Source: Triticum aestivum
Lineage: Eukaryota > Streptophyta > Magnoliopsida > Poales > Poaceae
Assembly (NCBI RefSeq): GCF_018294505.1
Contig: NC_057795.1
Location: 524,897,184 to 524,961,183 of the forward strand
Length of the DNA: 64,000 bases
Reading direction: 5' to 3'
In this document: piece after piece, positions 10,292 to 21,842 of the stretch
How positions within the stretch are numbered: position 1 is the stretch's first letter
How the letters are laid out: each line of letters opens with the position of its first letter
The notes under the pieces: model-generated
Told to the model about the DNA's origin: nothing
Databases searched by the model: none
Seen by the model: only the letters and a program-made list of their open reading frames with translations
Translations under genes and position numbers: made by a program

Positions 10292-10823
10292 TGATGAGGA
10301 CATCAATACAATTGTTACACCCACAGCCCCTGCTGCTATACATACTGGACCAATTACTAGAGCTCGTGCACGCCAACTAAATTACCAGGTACTTTCGTTT
10401 CTTGGTAATGATTCTATTGTTCATGAGAATATGATGCTGCCTAAATTGGATACATTTGTTTTGCTTACAAATGAAGGGCCTAGCTTGGAGAAGGATGAAC
10501 ATTGGAGCAAGAACAAGCATGGAGATGATGGCATGCGCAAGGGAAACAAGAACGGAGTTACAAGTGATGATTTCAGGACTTTGAAGCCACCATAATGGGT
10601 GCATGAAGCCTTGGACGAAATATACAAGACGCCACTTCATAAATTTCGTCCCGAGGCTATTTTAGGTGCTGCGTCACCTTATTATTGGGCCAGGCCCATG
10701 TAATTTCGAAATACATAAGTATAGGCTATTTTTAGAGTCCGTATGTGTGGGGAAACAAGAGATAGGGTTGATTTCGGACCCCTCCACCAAGGGCCACGAA
10801 ATTCCCCCCCCCCTCTTCCTCCA

Positions 10824-10829
10824 TATATA
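10824..10829 (+). promoter_or_regulatory. TATA box of CRM-A LTR
   Basis: TATATA in a CCATATATACAGCCC context. It is kept in the full CRM-A LTRs here and lies about 130 bp upstream of the AATAAA motif, bracketing a short R region. Confidence 0.7.
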
Positions 10830-10955
10830 CAGCCCTTAGGGCACCGTTTAGACTTTGGGTTTTGTTTAGATTAAAAGTTCGCCATAGCTGCAACTTCGCG
10901 TACTTCGTTTGTGTTCAACGACCAGACAAAGGCGTCACAGAACCCCACCTTGATC

Positions 10956-10961
10956 AATAAA
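10956..10961 (+). terminator. Polyadenylation signal AATAAA in CRM-A LTR
   Basis: AATAAA downstream of the TATA box, as needed for R-region polyadenylation. The CRM-B LTRs have AATACT at the aligned place. Confidence 0.6.
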
Positions 10962-11212
10962 GCTTTCATCTTATATTCGCAATATCCAGATTGCAATCTT
11001 AGTTTCTTGCTTGTTCTTCGTTTGCTCGCAGGAAACAGACCCTCGTGGTCAGGTTGATCGTGCTCCGGCGTGGTCAATAACCTCTCGGAGTTGGTTTAGC
11101 GATTGCTAAGGCGCGACGTCCTCGCACGTTCGTAGTCGGATCGTCAAAGTCGACTTCCACCAAAGCGATATCCATCATCTCATCGAAAGACGGGACACCT
11201 TTGCCTCTATCA

Positions 11213-12401
11213 GGATATATCTATGGACTTTGTTTTAGGTTTACCTCGAACAAAGAAGGGGAGGGATAACATATTTGTTGTCGTGGATAGATTCTCGAAA
11301 ATGGCACACTTTATACCATGTCATAAAAGCGATGATGCTGTTAATGTTGCTGATTTGTTCTTTCGTGAAATTATTCGCTTGCATGGTGTGCCAAATACTA
11401 TTGTTTCAGATCGTGATACTAAATTTCTTAGCCACTTTTGGAGATGTTTATGGGCTAAGTTGGGGACTAAACTGCTTTTTAGTACTACTTGTCACCCCCA
11501 AACTGATGGACAAACTGAAGTAGTCAATAGAACGTTGTCTACTATGCTTAGGGCTGTTTTGAAGAATAATAAGAAAATGTGGGAGGAATGCTTGCCTCAT
11601 ATTGAATTTGCTTATAATCGTTCATTGCATTCTACTACTAAGATGTGCCCTTTTGAAGTTGTGTATGGTTTCCTACCTCGTGCACCTATTGATTTGTTGC
11701 CTCTTCCATCGTCGGAGAAGCTTAATTTTGATGCTAAACAACGTGCTGAATTGATTTTAAAAATGCATGAGTTAACTAAGGAAAACATTGAGCGTATGAA
11801 TGCTAAATATAAACTTGCTGGAGATAAGGGTAGAAAACATGTTGTGTTTGCACCTGGAGATCTTGTTTGGTTACATTTGCGTAAGGATAGATTTCCTGAT
11901 TTGCGCAAATCAAAGCTAATGCCACGTGCTGATGGTCCCTTTAAGGTGTTAGAGAAAATAAATGATAATGCATATAAACTTGAGCTGCCTGCAGATTTTG
12001 GGGTTAGTCCCACTTTTAACATTGCAGATTTGAAGCCTTATTTGGGTGAGGAAGATGAACTTCCGTCGAGGACGACTTCATTTCAAGAAGGGGAGGATGA
12101 TGAGGACATCAATACAATTGTTACACCCACAGCCCCTGCTGCTATACATACTGGACCAATTACTAGAGCTCGTGCACGCCAACTAAATTACCAGGTACTT
12201 TCGTTTCTTGGTAATGATTCTATTGTTCATGAGAATATGATGCTGCCTAAATTGGATACATTTGTTTTGCTTACAAATGAAGGGCCTAGCTTGGAGAAGG
12301 ATGAACATTGGAGCAAGAACAAGCATGGAGATGATGGCATGCGCAAGGGAAACCAGAACGGAGTTACAAGTGATGATTTCAGGACTTTGAAGCCACCATA
12401 A
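11213..12401 (+). CDS. CRM-A integrase fragment with LTR-encoded C-terminus
   Basis: Begins inside integrase at GGATATATC directly after LTR A1. It retains the whole catalytic core: D in [10 protein letters not shown] in VSDRDTKF, E in [12 protein letters not shown]. The C-terminal domain ([15 protein letters not shown]) and the extension in LTR A2 ([14 protein letters not shown] to LKPP) follow. It lacks the zinc-binding domain, RT and everything upstream. The frame is open to 12401, so it is a truncated pol remnant with no start of its own beyond the internal Met. Confidence 0.85.
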
Positions 12402-13014
12402 TGGGTGCATGAAGCCTTGGACGAAATATACAAGACGCCACTTCATAAATTTCGTCCCGAGGCTATTTTAGGTGCTGCGTCACCTTATTATTGGGCCAGG
12501 CCCATGTAATTTCGAAATACATAAGTATAGGCTATTTTTAGAGTCCGTATGTGTGGGGAAACAAGAGATAGGGTTGATTTCGGACCCCTCCACCAAGGGC
12601 CACGAAATTCCCCCCCTCTTCCTCCATATATACAGCCCTTAGGGCACCGTTTAGACTTTGGGTTTTGTTTAGATTAAAAGTTCGCCATAGCTGCAACTTC
12701 GCGTACTTCGTTTGTGTTCAACGACCAGACAAAGGCGTCACAGAACCCCACCTTGATCAATAAAGCTTTCATCTTATATTCGCAATATCCAGATTGCAAT
12801 CTTAGTTTCTTGCTTGTTCTTCGTTTGCTCGCAGGAAACAGACCCTCGTGGTCAGGTTGATCGTGCTCCGGCGTGGTCAATAACCTCTCGGAGTTGGTTT
12901 AGCGATTGCTAAGGCGCGACGTCCTCGCACGTTCGTAGTCGGATCGTCAAAGTCGACTTCCACCAAAGCGATATCCATCATCTCATCGAAAGATCGGGAC
13001 CCTCGCCTCTATCA
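12098..13014 (+). repeat. CRM-A LTR A2 (5' LTR of the gag-bearing element)
   Basis: 917 bp, intact ends, preceded by a PPT (AAGAAGGGGAGGA, 12085-12097) and followed by a PBS. It therefore serves as 3' LTR for the left fragment and 5' LTR for the right one. I noted one difference from A4 (GTCAGGTTG against GTCAGATTG). Confidence 0.93.
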
Positions 13015-13016
13015 AG

Positions 13017-13026
13017 TGGTATCAGA
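13017..13026 (+). other. Primer binding site, initiator-Met tRNA type
   Basis: TGGTATCAGA, two bases after LTR A2. Matches the plant tRNA-iMet 3' end complement. Confidence 0.88.
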
Positions 13027-13925
13027 TTTCCAGGTTGCTCGGTGAGATTTTTTACAGTTTTTCGTAGTTTAGATCGAGTCTGTTCTTCATACCTATAGTC
13101 CACGAAAAAGCCACAAAAAAAAATTAGGGTTAGTTCATCATATCCGAACCAATCTGAGCCTTTGCATAATCTTTTTAGGGTTTTGCTTTGTTGAATTTGC
13201 GGTTGCATCGTCGGTCTAGTTGCTGGTTTTAGAGTCTAGTCTTTTAGAGTTTCGAGTTCTGGTCATAAGTTGTCACGCCGCCGCCGCACCATCATCATCG
13301 CCCCTGCCATCTACCACCACCACTCCGAATCCGTATCCATATACCACCACCAATTCGTGTCCATATACCACCACCGATCCATATCCATATACTACCACCG
13401 CTACCACCACCGCTGCCATATACCACCACCATATATCCACCACCAATCCGAGTTCCTTGCTTATTAGGTTTGTTTTCGACATCCATCTAGTTTCCGATTC
13501 GTGTTTCCTTGCTGGAGTAGGTTTCGGAAAAAAGAGTCGGGTAGCCACGCTCCGTTTAGGCCCAAAATTTTTCGAAAACGCATTTTTCGAAAAATTTTCT
13601 GGCTATCCTATTTTTAGGTGTTTCTGAGTGTTTTGAGACAGGTGCCATTATATGAAGTTTTTTTTGACCCGTTTCCAGTTTTTGGGTCCGGGCAGTCAAA
13701 AAAAAAAAAATTGGTCAAAAAAAATTTCGTGCCCATCCTGTCAGTTTGAGCTAAGAAAAGTTTTGAGACACTCGCCATTATAGTGATTTTTCGCAAAAAA
13801 AAAAAGCAGCGCAAAAAAAAAATTCCAGAGTGTGCTTTTTCCTTGTTTACGTGCCGCGCCGTGATTTTGTTAGTGTTCTAGGCTCGCGTCTCTAGCACAG
13901 TCTAGCCTAGGACCAGCACAGTACC

Positions 13926-13956
13926 NNNNNNNNNNNNNNNNNNNNNNNNNNNNNNN
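13926..13956. other. Assembly gap (31 N) with duplicated flanks
   Basis: About 100 bp ending at 13925 (from TCCAGAGTGTGC) is repeated almost exactly from 13957. This suggests unmerged overlapping contig ends and not a real duplication. Confidence 0.85.
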
Positions 13957-14357
13957 TCCAGAGTGTGCTTTTCCCTTGTTTACGTGCCGCGCCGTGATTT
14001 TGTTAGTGTTCTAGGCTCGCGTCTCTAGCACAGTCTAGCCTAGGACCAGCACAGTACCGTCGTTGAGCGTTTATTCAACTTTGCATCTCTGAATTGATTA
14101 TTGCTGATCCTTTTTGCTACCATATTATAAGCCTTCCCAGCTCCACATACATCTACGTCGTGCGTTTGACTCTCCCTGGTAATCGCTCTATCCAAGCTTT
14201 GAGAGTTTTTGACTACAACGGTTGCCGATCACCGCCTGCTACTGGGTAAGAACTGGTAAGAATTTGAGTTTTGCTTGACGGATTTGTGACACCCTCCACC
14301 ACCACTTGTTCGTAGTCTGTAGGATCATATTCTTGTGTGTTTCTATTGCTGCTAACC

Positions 14358-15307
14358 ATGCCAGGATCACAAGCCGACGAGATTGACTGGGAGAATTTAT
14401 CGAACAAGGAGCTTCATGATAAGTTTCAGCAAATGATGACTGAACAGGTGCAAGATGTGCTGAACAATTTTGAAGAGGCCATGGAGAAGATCACTGGCTT
14501 TGAGAAGACGTTCGAAACAAAGCTCGATAACAAGTTTAATGAATTGCTCGCGCGTCTTCCACCACCACCACCCGCTGCACCTAACGCACCTCTCCAACAA
14601 CAACAACAACAACGACTACCTCCACGTCGCGAAGCAGTCCTCCACCGAGCAAGCCGTGTTCCTCTTGCGTTTGGCCAAACTGTTGGTGCTGCTGTTGATA
14701 CTTCTGTGGCTCCTGCTGCTGATGCGGAGGAGGATGATTATGTGGGAGACTATGAGGATGAGGTTGATCAAAATCAACACTACGTGCAGCCACCTGTACC
14801 ACCACCAGCAGGTCGACCTCAGGTATATCTTCGTAATGGTAGGCCTGCACCACCACCTCAGGTACGAGATGATGTCCATATTCCTAAACTGAAATTGAAT
14901 ATTCCACCATTTGAGGGTAGATATGTTCCTGATATATATCTTACTTGGGAGTTAGAAACTGAACAACGATTTACATGTTTACAATATCCTGAGGAGAGAC
15001 GAGTTGCTGCTGCCGTTTGTGCTTTCACTAGTTTTGCATGTGTATGATGGTCTGAACATTGTAGATTATATCCTATTCCAACTACTTGGGCTGCTTTGAA
15101 AACTGCTATGCGTACGCGTTGGGTTCCACCATATTATCAACGTGAATTGCTTCAAAAATTGCAGCGTTTAAGACAAGGGAAAAATTCTGTAGAAGAATAT
15201 TATCAGGAATTACAAACTGGCATGATTAGATGTGGTATTGTTGAGGAGAATGAAGCTATGCTTGCACGTTTTCTGGGTGTATTAAATAGAGAGATTCAGA
15301 CCATTCT
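14358..15307 (+). pseudogene. CRM-A Gag, nonsense-mutated and cut by LTR A3
   Basis: ATG at 14358 (MPGSQADEIDWENLSNKEL). The Gag core is present, but a TGG codon has become TGA at 15045-15047 in the conserved VWWSEH segment. The frame resumes to EIQTILD, where LTR A3 begins. The later frame joins in frame to the LTR-encoded C-terminus (stop 15611), making an accidental Gag-LTR fusion. Confidence 0.85.
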
Positions 15308-16224
15308 TGATAAGGACATCAATACAATTGTTACACCCACAGCCCCTGCTGCTATACATACTGGACCAATTACTAGAGCTCGTGCACGCCAACTAAATTA
15401 CCAGGTACTTTCGTTTCTTGGTAATGATTCTAATGTTCATGAGAATATGATGCTGCCTAAATTGGATACATTTGTTTTGCTTACAAATGAAGGGCCTAGC
15501 TTGGAGAAGGATGAACATTGGAGCAAGAACAAGCATGGAGATGATGGCATGCGCAAGGGGAACAAGAACGGAGTTACAAGTGATAATTTCAGGACTTTGA
15601 AGCCACCATAATGGGTGCATGAAGCCTTGGACGAAATATACAAGATGCCACTTCATAAATTTCGTCCCGAGGCTATTTTAGGTGCTGCGTCACCTTATTA
15701 TTGGGCCAGGCCCATGTAATTTCGAAATACATAAGTATAGGCTATTTTTAGAGTCCGTATGTGTGGGGAAACAAGAGATAGGGTTGATTTCGGACCCCTC
15801 CACCAAGGGACACGAAATTCCCCCCTCTTCCTCCATATATACAGCCCTTAGGGCATCGTTTAGACTTTGGGTTTTGTTTAGATTAAAAGTTCGCCATAGC
15901 TGCAACTTCGCGTACTTCGTTTGTGTTCAACGACCAGACAAAGGCGTCACAGAACCCCACCTTGATCAATAAAGCTTTCATCTTATATTCGCAATATCCA
16001 GATTGCAATCTCAATTTCTTGCTTGTTCTTCGTTTGCTCGCAGGAAACAGACCCTCGTGGTCAGGTTGATCGTGCTCCGGCGTGGTCAATAACCTCTCGG
16101 AGTTGGTTTAGCGATTGCTAAGGCGCGACGTCCTCGCACGTTCGTAGTCGGATCGTCAAAGTCGACTGCCACCAAAGCGATATCCATCATCTCATCGAAA
16201 GACGGGACACCTTTGCCTCTATCA
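15308..16224 (+). repeat. CRM-A LTR A3
   Basis: 917 bp; its start reads TGATAAGGACATC (one G to A) and it ends CTCTATCA. Left flank ATTCT and right flank GAACA are not a TSD. The gag to its right starts upstream of the point where the gag to its left stops. It is therefore a recombination joint, not a simple insertion. Confidence 0.9.
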
Positions 16225-18055
16225 GAACAATTTTGAAGAGGCCATGGAGAAGATCACTGGCCTTGAGAAGACGTTCGAAACAAAGCTCGATAACAAGTTT
16301 AATGAATTGCTCGCGCGTCTTCCACCACCACCACCCGCTGCACCTAACGCACCTCTCCAACAACAACAACAACGACTACCTCCACGTCGCGAAGCAGACC
16401 TCCGCCGAGCAAGCCGTGTTCCTCTTGCGTTTGGCCAAACTGTTGGTGCTGCTGTTGATACTTCTGTGGCTCCTACTGCTGATGCGGAGGAGGATGATTA
16501 TGTGGGAGATTATGAGGATGAGGTTGATCAAAATCAACACTACGTGCAGCCACCTGTACCACCACCAGCAGGTCGACCTCAGGTATATATTCGTAATGGT
16601 AGGCCTGCACCACCACCTCAGGTACGAGATGATGTCCATATTCCTAAACTGAAATTGAATATTCCACCATTTGAGGGTAGATATGTTCCTGATATATATC
16701 TTACTTGGGAGTTAGAAACTGAACAACGATTTACATGTTTACAATATCCTGAGGAGAGACGAGTTGCTGCTGCCGTTTGTGCTTTCACTAGTTTTGCATG
16801 TGTATGGTGGTCTAAACATTGTAGATTATATCCTATTCCAACTACTTGGGCTGCTTTGAAAACTGCTATGCGTACGCGTTGGGTTCCACCATATTATCAA
16901 CGTGAATTGCTTCAAAAATTGCAGCGTTTAAGACAAGGAAAAAATTCTGTAGAAGAATATTATCAGGAATTACAAACTGGCATGATTAGATGTGGTATTG
17001 TTGAGGAGAATGAAGCTATGCTTGCACGTTTTCTGGGTGGATTAAATAGAGAGATTCAGACCATTCTAGACTATAAGGAGTATACTAATATCACTCGTTT
17101 ATTCCATCTTGCTTGTAAAGCTGAACGTGAAGTGCAGGATCGACAAGCATTGGGGCGAACTAACTTTTCTGCAGGCCGACCTTCATCATGGACACCACGT
17201 GCATCTTCTACTTCAACTGCACCAGCACCTCCATCCGGTGCCACCTCCAGCCGTGATACATGAAAACAGGCACAACCACCATTATCTGCCAAGAGCACAC
17301 CTGCGGGGCCTGCACAGCGTTCTTCTTCTTCCATGGCATCAACAGGGCACACAAGTGATATTATTTGTCGTCATTGTAAGGGAGGAGGTCATTATGCGAG
17401 GGAATGCAAATCTCCGCGTGTGATGATTGCTACTGCGGATGGTGGATATGAGTCCGCTAGTGACTATGATGAGGAGACTTTGGCTCTTATTACACGTGAA
17501 GAACATGGTGGAGATGATTCTGATCATGAGACGCAATACATGGCTCCTGAAGACGCTGACAGGTATGAATGTTTAGTTGCTCAACGTGTTTTGAGTGTGC
17601 AGGTCACACAAGCTGAGCAAAATCAGAGGCACAATTTGTTCCATACCAAGGGAGTTGTGAAGGAACGTTCTGTGCGCGTCATCATAGACGGAGGAAGCTG
17701 CAACAACTTGGCTAGCATGGAGATGGTGGAGAAGCTTTCTCTCACCACAAGACCACATCCACATCCTTACTACATCCAATGGTTCAACAACAGCGGCAAG
17801 GTTAAGGTAACACGTACTGTTCGTGTGCATTTTAGTATCTCTACATATGCTGATTATGTTGATTGTGATGTGGTACCTATGCAAGCATGTTCCTTATTAC
17901 TTGGTAGACCATGGCAATTTGATAAAAATTCTGTACACCATGGTAGAAACAATCACTATACTCTTGTTCATAAGGATAAAAATATTACTTTGCTTCCTAT
18001 GACTCCTGATTCCATTTTGAAAGATGATATTAATAGAGCTAATAAAGCAAAATAG
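16225..18055 (+). pseudogene. CRM-A Gag-protease region with two stops
   Basis: Begins inside gag (NNFEEAMEK), so the N-terminus, leader and PBS are missing. Gag core intact; stop TGA at 17261-17263 in the Ser/Pro linker. It then resumes through a full zinc knuckle (CRHCKGGGHYAREC) and the protease-like region ([19 protein letters not shown], with [10 protein letters not shown] downstream). A second stop, TAG from CAG, is at 18053-18055, just before the RT frame. Confidence 0.85.
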
Positions 18056-18082
18056 GAGACGAATAAGAGTGAAAATCAGATT

Positions 18083-21000
18083 GTGGCAAAAGAATTTGAG
18101 CAACAAATGAAGCCTAACAATAAACCATCTAGTGTTGTTTCTGAAATTAAATTGAAAAGTGCATGTTTATTTGCCACCAAATCTGATATTGATGAGCTAG
18201 ATTTCAGCAAATCTGTTTGCTATGCTTTTGTGTGCAAAGAGGCATTATTTTCATTCGAGGACGTGCCTTCCTCTTTGCCTCCTGCTGTCACTAACATTTT
18301 GCAGGAGTTCGCTGACGTCTTTCCACAAGACGTGCCAGCGGGATTACCGCCTATTCGAGGGATTGAGCATCAGATTGACTTAATTCCCGGTGCTTCACTG
18401 CCAAACCGTGCACCATACCGTACCAATCCAGAGGAGACGAAGGAGATTATGCGCCAAGTACAAGAGCTTCTCGACAAAGGTTATATACGCGAATCCCTTA
18501 GTCCTTGTGCTGTTCCTATTATTCTAGTGCCGAAAAAGGATGGTACATCACGTATGTGTGTTGATTGTAGAGGCATTAATAATATTACTATTCGTTATCG
18601 TCATCCTATTCCTAGGCTAGATGATATGCTTGATGAATTGAGTGGCTCTACAATATTCTCCAAAGTTGATTTGCGTAGTGGCTACGATCAAATTCGTATG
18701 AAATTGGGAGATGAATGGAAAACAGCATTTAAAACTAAGTTTGGATTATATGAGTGGTTAGTCATGCCTTTTGGGTTAACTAATGCACCTAGTACTTTCA
18801 TGAGATTAATGAACGAAGTTTTACGTGCTTTCATTGGACGATTTGTGGTAGTTTACTTTGATGACATACTGATTTATAGCAGATCTTTGGAAGAACATTT
18901 GGAACATTTACGTGCTGTTTTTATTGCTCTACGTGATGCACGTTTGTTTGGTAACCTTGGGAAGTGCACCTTTTGCACCGACCGAGTATCTTTTCTTGGC
19001 TATGTTGTTACTCCACAGGGAATTGAAGTTGACAAAGCCAAGATTGAAGCTATTAAGAGTTGGCCGCAGCCCAAAACGGTCACACAAGTGAGGAGTTTTC
19101 TTGGCCTCGCTGGATTCTATAGGCGTTTTGTGAGAGATTTCAGCACCATTGCTGCACCTCTCAACGAGCTTACAAAGAAGGATGTGCCTTTTGTTTGGGG
19201 TACCGCACAGGAAGAAGCCTTCACGGTTTTGAAAGATAAGTTGACACATGCTCCCTTACTCCAACTTCCTGATTTTAATAAGACTTTTGAGCTTGAATGT
19301 GATGCTAGTGGAATTGGATTAGGAGGTGTGTTATTACAAGATGGCAAACCTGTTGCATACTTTTCTGAAAAATTGAGTGGGCCTAGTCTGAATTATTCTA
19401 CTTATGATAAAGAATTATATGCTCTTGTTCGGACTTTAGAAACATGGCAACATTATTTATGGCCCAAAGAATTTGTTATACATTCTGATCATGAATCATT
19501 GAAACATATTAAAAGTCAAGCTAAACTGAATCGTAGACATGCTAAATGGGTTGAATTCATTGAGACTTTCCCTTATGTCATTAAACACAAGAAGGGAAAA
19601 GAAAATGTTATTGCTGATGCTTTGTCTCGTCGCTATACTATGCTTTCACAACTTGACTTCAAAATATTTGGTTTGGAGACCATCAAAGATCAATATGTGC
19701 ATGATGCTGATTTTAAAGATGTAATGCATAATTGTAGAGAAGGAAGAATGTGGAACAAGTTTGTTGTTAACGATGGATTTGTGTTTCGTGCTAACAAGCT
19801 ATGCATTCCAGCTAGCTCCGTTCGTCTTTTGTTGTTGCAGGAGGCGCACGGAGGAGGATTAATGGGACACTTTGGCGTGAAGAAGACGGAGGACGTACTT
19901 GCTACACATTTCTTTTGGCCAAAGATGAGACGGGATGTTGAGCGTTTTATTGCTCGCTGCACTACATGTCAAAAAGCTAAGTCACGCCTCAATCCTCATG
20001 GTTTATATATGCCTTTGCCTGTACCTAGTGTTCCTTGGGAGGATATATCTATGGACTTTGTTTTAGGTTTACCTCGAACAAAGAAGGGGAGGGATAGCAT
20101 ATTTGTTGTCGTGGATAGATTCTCGAAAATGGCACACTTTATACCATGTCATAAAAGCGATGATGCTGTTAATGTTGCTGATTTGTTCTTTCGTGAAATT
20201 ATTCGCTTGCATGGTGTGCCAAATACTATTGTTTCAGATCGTGATACTAAATTTCTTAGCCACTTTTGGAGATGTTTATGGGCTAAGTTGGGGACTAAAC
20301 TGTTTTTTAGTACTACTTGTCACCCCCAAACTGATGGACAAACTGAAGTAGTCAATAGAACATTGTCTACTATGCTTAGGGCTGTTTTGAAGAATAATAA
20401 GAAAATGTGGGAGGAATGCTTGCCTCATATTGAATTTGCTTATAATCGTTCATTGCATTCTACTACTAAGATGTGCCCTTTTGAAGTTGTGTATGGTTTC
20501 CTACCTCGTGCACCTATTGATTTGTTGCCTCTTCCATCTTCGGAGAAGGTTAATTTTGATGCTAAACAACGTGCTGAATTGATTTTAAAAATGCATGAGT
20601 TAACTAAGGAAAACATTGAGCGCATGAATGCTAAATATAAACTTGCTGGAGATAAGGGTAGAAAACATGTCGTGTTTGCACCTGGAGATCTTGTTTGGTT
20701 ACATTTGCGTAAGGATAGATTTCCTGATTTGCGCAAATCAAAGTTAATGCCACGTGCTGATGGTCCCTTTAAGGTGTTAGAGAAAATAAATGATAATGCA
20801 TATAAACTTGAGCTGCCTGCAGATTTTGGGGTTAGTCCCACTTTTAACATTGCAGATTTGAAGCCTTATTTGGGTGAGGAAGATGAACTTCCGTCGAGGA
20901 CGACTTCATTTCAAGAAGGGGAGGATGATGAGGACATCAATACAATTGTTACACCCACAGCCCCTGCTGCTATACATACTGGACCAATTACTAGAGCTCG

Positions 21001-21229
21001 TGCACGCCAACTAAATTACCAGGTACTTTCGTTTCTTGGTAATGATTCTATTGTTCATGAGAATATGATGCTGCCTAAATTGGATACATTTGTTTTGCTT
21101 ACAAATGAAGGGCCTAGCTTGGAGAAGGATGAACATTGGAGCAAGAACAAGCATGGAGATGATGGCATGCGCAAGGGAAACCAGAACGGAGTTACAAGTG
21201 ATGATTTCAGGACTTTGAAGCCACCATAA
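18083..21229 (+). CDS. CRM-A Pol: RT, RNase H, integrase (1048 codons, open)
   Basis: The best preserved enzyme frame in the window. RT: catalytic Asp 196 (KVDLRSGY) and YFDD 258-261. RNase H: Asp 407, Glu 444, Asp 469, Asp 512. Integrase zinc domain: His 589, His 596, Cys 626, Cys 629. Integrase core: Asp 658, Asp 719 and Glu 755, with 35 residues between the last two (D,D35E). Residues from about 949 are encoded in LTR A4. Residue 202 is Asp where the sisters have His (SGYHQI), which may weaken RT. The frame is in phase with the stopped Gag-protease upstream; the Met at 18083 is merely the first after the stop. Confidence 0.92.
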   Translation: MAKEFEQQMKPNNKPSSVVSEIKLKSACLFATKSDIDELDFSKSVCYAFVCKEALFSFEDVPSSLPPAVTNILQEFADVFPQDVPAGLPPIRGIEHQIDLIPGASLPNRAPYRTNPEETKEIMRQVQELLDKGYIRESLSPCAVPIILVPKKDGTSRMCVDCRGINNITIRYRHPIPRLDDMLDELSGSTIFSKVDLRSGYDQIRMKLGDEWKTAFKTKFGLYEWLVMPFGLTNAPSTFMRLMNEVLRAFIGRFVVVYFDDILIYSRSLEEHLEHLRAVFIALRDARLFGNLGKCTFCTDRVSFLGYVVTPQGIEVDKAKIEAIKSWPQPKTVTQVRSFLGLAGFYRRFVRDFSTIAAPLNELTKKDVPFVWGTAQEEAFTVLKDKLTHAPLLQLPDFNKTFELECDASGIGLGGVLLQDGKPVAYFSEKLSGPSLNYSTYDKELYALVRTLETWQHYLWPKEFVIHSDHESLKHIKSQAKLNRRHAKWVEFIETFPYVIKHKKGKENVIADALSRRYTMLSQLDFKIFGLETIKDQYVHDADFKDVMHNCREGRMWNKFVVNDGFVFRANKLCIPASSVRLLLLQEAHGGGLMGHFGVKKTEDVLATHFFWPKMRRDVERFIARCTTCQKAKSRLNPHGLYMPLPVPSVPWEDISMDFVLGLPRTKKGRDSIFVVVDRFSKMAHFIPCHKSDDAVNVADLFFREIIRLHGVPNTIVSDRDTKFLSHFWRCLWAKLGTKLFFSTTCHPQTDGQTEVVNRTLSTMLRAVLKNNKKMWEECLPHIEFAYNRSLHSTTKMCPFEVVYGFLPRAPIDLLPLPSSEKVNFDAKQRAELILKMHELTKENIERMNAKYKLAGDKGRKHVVFAPGDLVWLHLRKDRFPDLRKSKLMPRADGPFKVLEKINDNAYKLELPADFGVSPTFNIADLKPYLGEEDELPSRTTSFQEGEDDEDINTIVTPTAPAAIHTGPITRARARQLNYQVLSFLGNDSIVHENMMLPKLDTFVLLTNEGPSLEKDEHWSKNKHGDDGMRKGNQNGVTSDDFRTLKPP
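20913..20925 (+). other. Polypurine tract
   Basis: AAGAAGGGGAGGA directly before LTR A4, within the coding frame (QEGEDDED). Identical tracts precede the other plus-strand 3' LTRs at 31621, 34046, 37386 and 51876. Confidence 0.88.
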
Positions 21230-21842
21230 TGGGTGCATGAAGCCTTGGACGAAATATACAAGACGCCACTTCATAAATTTCGTCCCGAGGCTATTTTAGG
21301 TGCTGCGTCACCTTATTATTGGGCCAGGCCCATGTAATTTCGAAATACATAAGTATAGGCTATTTTTAGAGTCCGTATGTGTGGGGAAACAAGAGATAGG
21401 GTTGATTTCGGACCCCTCCACCAAGGGCCACGAAATTCCCCCCCTCTTCCTCCATATATACAGCCCTTAGGGCACCGTTTAGACTTTGGGTTTTGTTTAG
21501 ATTAAAAGTTCGCCATAGCTGCAACTTCGCGTACTTCGTTTGTGTTCAACGACCAGACAAAGGCGTCACAGAACCCCACCTTGATCAATAAAGCTTTCAT
21601 CTTATATTCGCAATATCCAGATTGCAATCTTAGTTTCTTGCTTGTTCTTCGTTTGCTCGCAGGAAACAGACCCTCGTGGTCAGATTGATCGTGCTCCGGC
21701 GTGGTCAATAACCTCTCGGAGTTGGTTTAGCGATTGCTAAGGCGCGACGTCCTCGCACGTTCGTAGTCGGATCGTCAAAGTCGACTTCCACCAAAGCGAT
21801 ATCCATCATCTCATCGAAAGATCGGGACCCTCGCCTCTATCA
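20926..21842 (+). repeat. CRM-A LTR A4 (3' LTR)
   Basis: 917 bp with intact ends, followed by the right TSD ATATG (21843-21847). Contains the pol stop at 21229. Confidence 0.94.

Larger units (their letters stand above)
10292..11212 (+). repeat. CRM-A LTR A1
   Basis: 921 bp, TGATGAGGACATC start, CTCTATCA end, slightly long because of a C run near 10805. TATATA at 10824-10829. It carries the C-terminal codons of the pol frame (stop at 10595). It is followed directly by integrase sequence, with no PBS. Confidence 0.93.
13015..14357 (+). other. CRM-A untranslated leader
   Basis: No gene. It contains a CCA/ACC-rich stretch (about 13305-13450), A and T homopolymers, the assembly gap, and the conserved 10-bp hairpin (GTTCTAGGCT at 14008-14017, AGCCTAGGAC at 14037-14046). 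The small open frames in the CCA tract are low complexity. Confidence 0.82.
10292..21842 (+). mobile_element. CRM-A composite with four LTRs inside one TSD pair
   Basis: ATATG at 10287-10291 and again at 21843-21847 bounds the block. Order: LTR A1, integrase fragment, LTR A2, PBS, leader, gag up to 15307, LTR A3, gag restarting about 850 bp upstream of where it stopped, pol, LTR A4. A2 and A4 share private variants (TCTATTGTTC, GGGAAACCAG, GATCGGGACCC) and look like one element's LTR pair. Yet the TSD sits outside A1, so LTR-LTR recombination among nested copies probably reshaped it. Confidence 0.87.

Noticed and set aside
10377..10640. Antisense 87-codon frame (MKWRLVYFVQGF...) in CRM-A LTRs
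   Set aside because: Exact shadow of the sense pol C-terminal codons in U3.
10871..11077. Recurrent 68-codon minus-strand frame (MTTPEHDQPDHEGLF...) in every CRM-A LTR
   Set aside because: It lies antisense across R-U5 and recurs only because the LTR recurs. It has no domain, and changes do not look codon-biased.
13220..13627. Thr/Tyr/Pro repeat-like frames in the CCA-rich leader
   Set aside because: Simple-sequence composition; no start context, and the frame is not kept in the leader at 45947.
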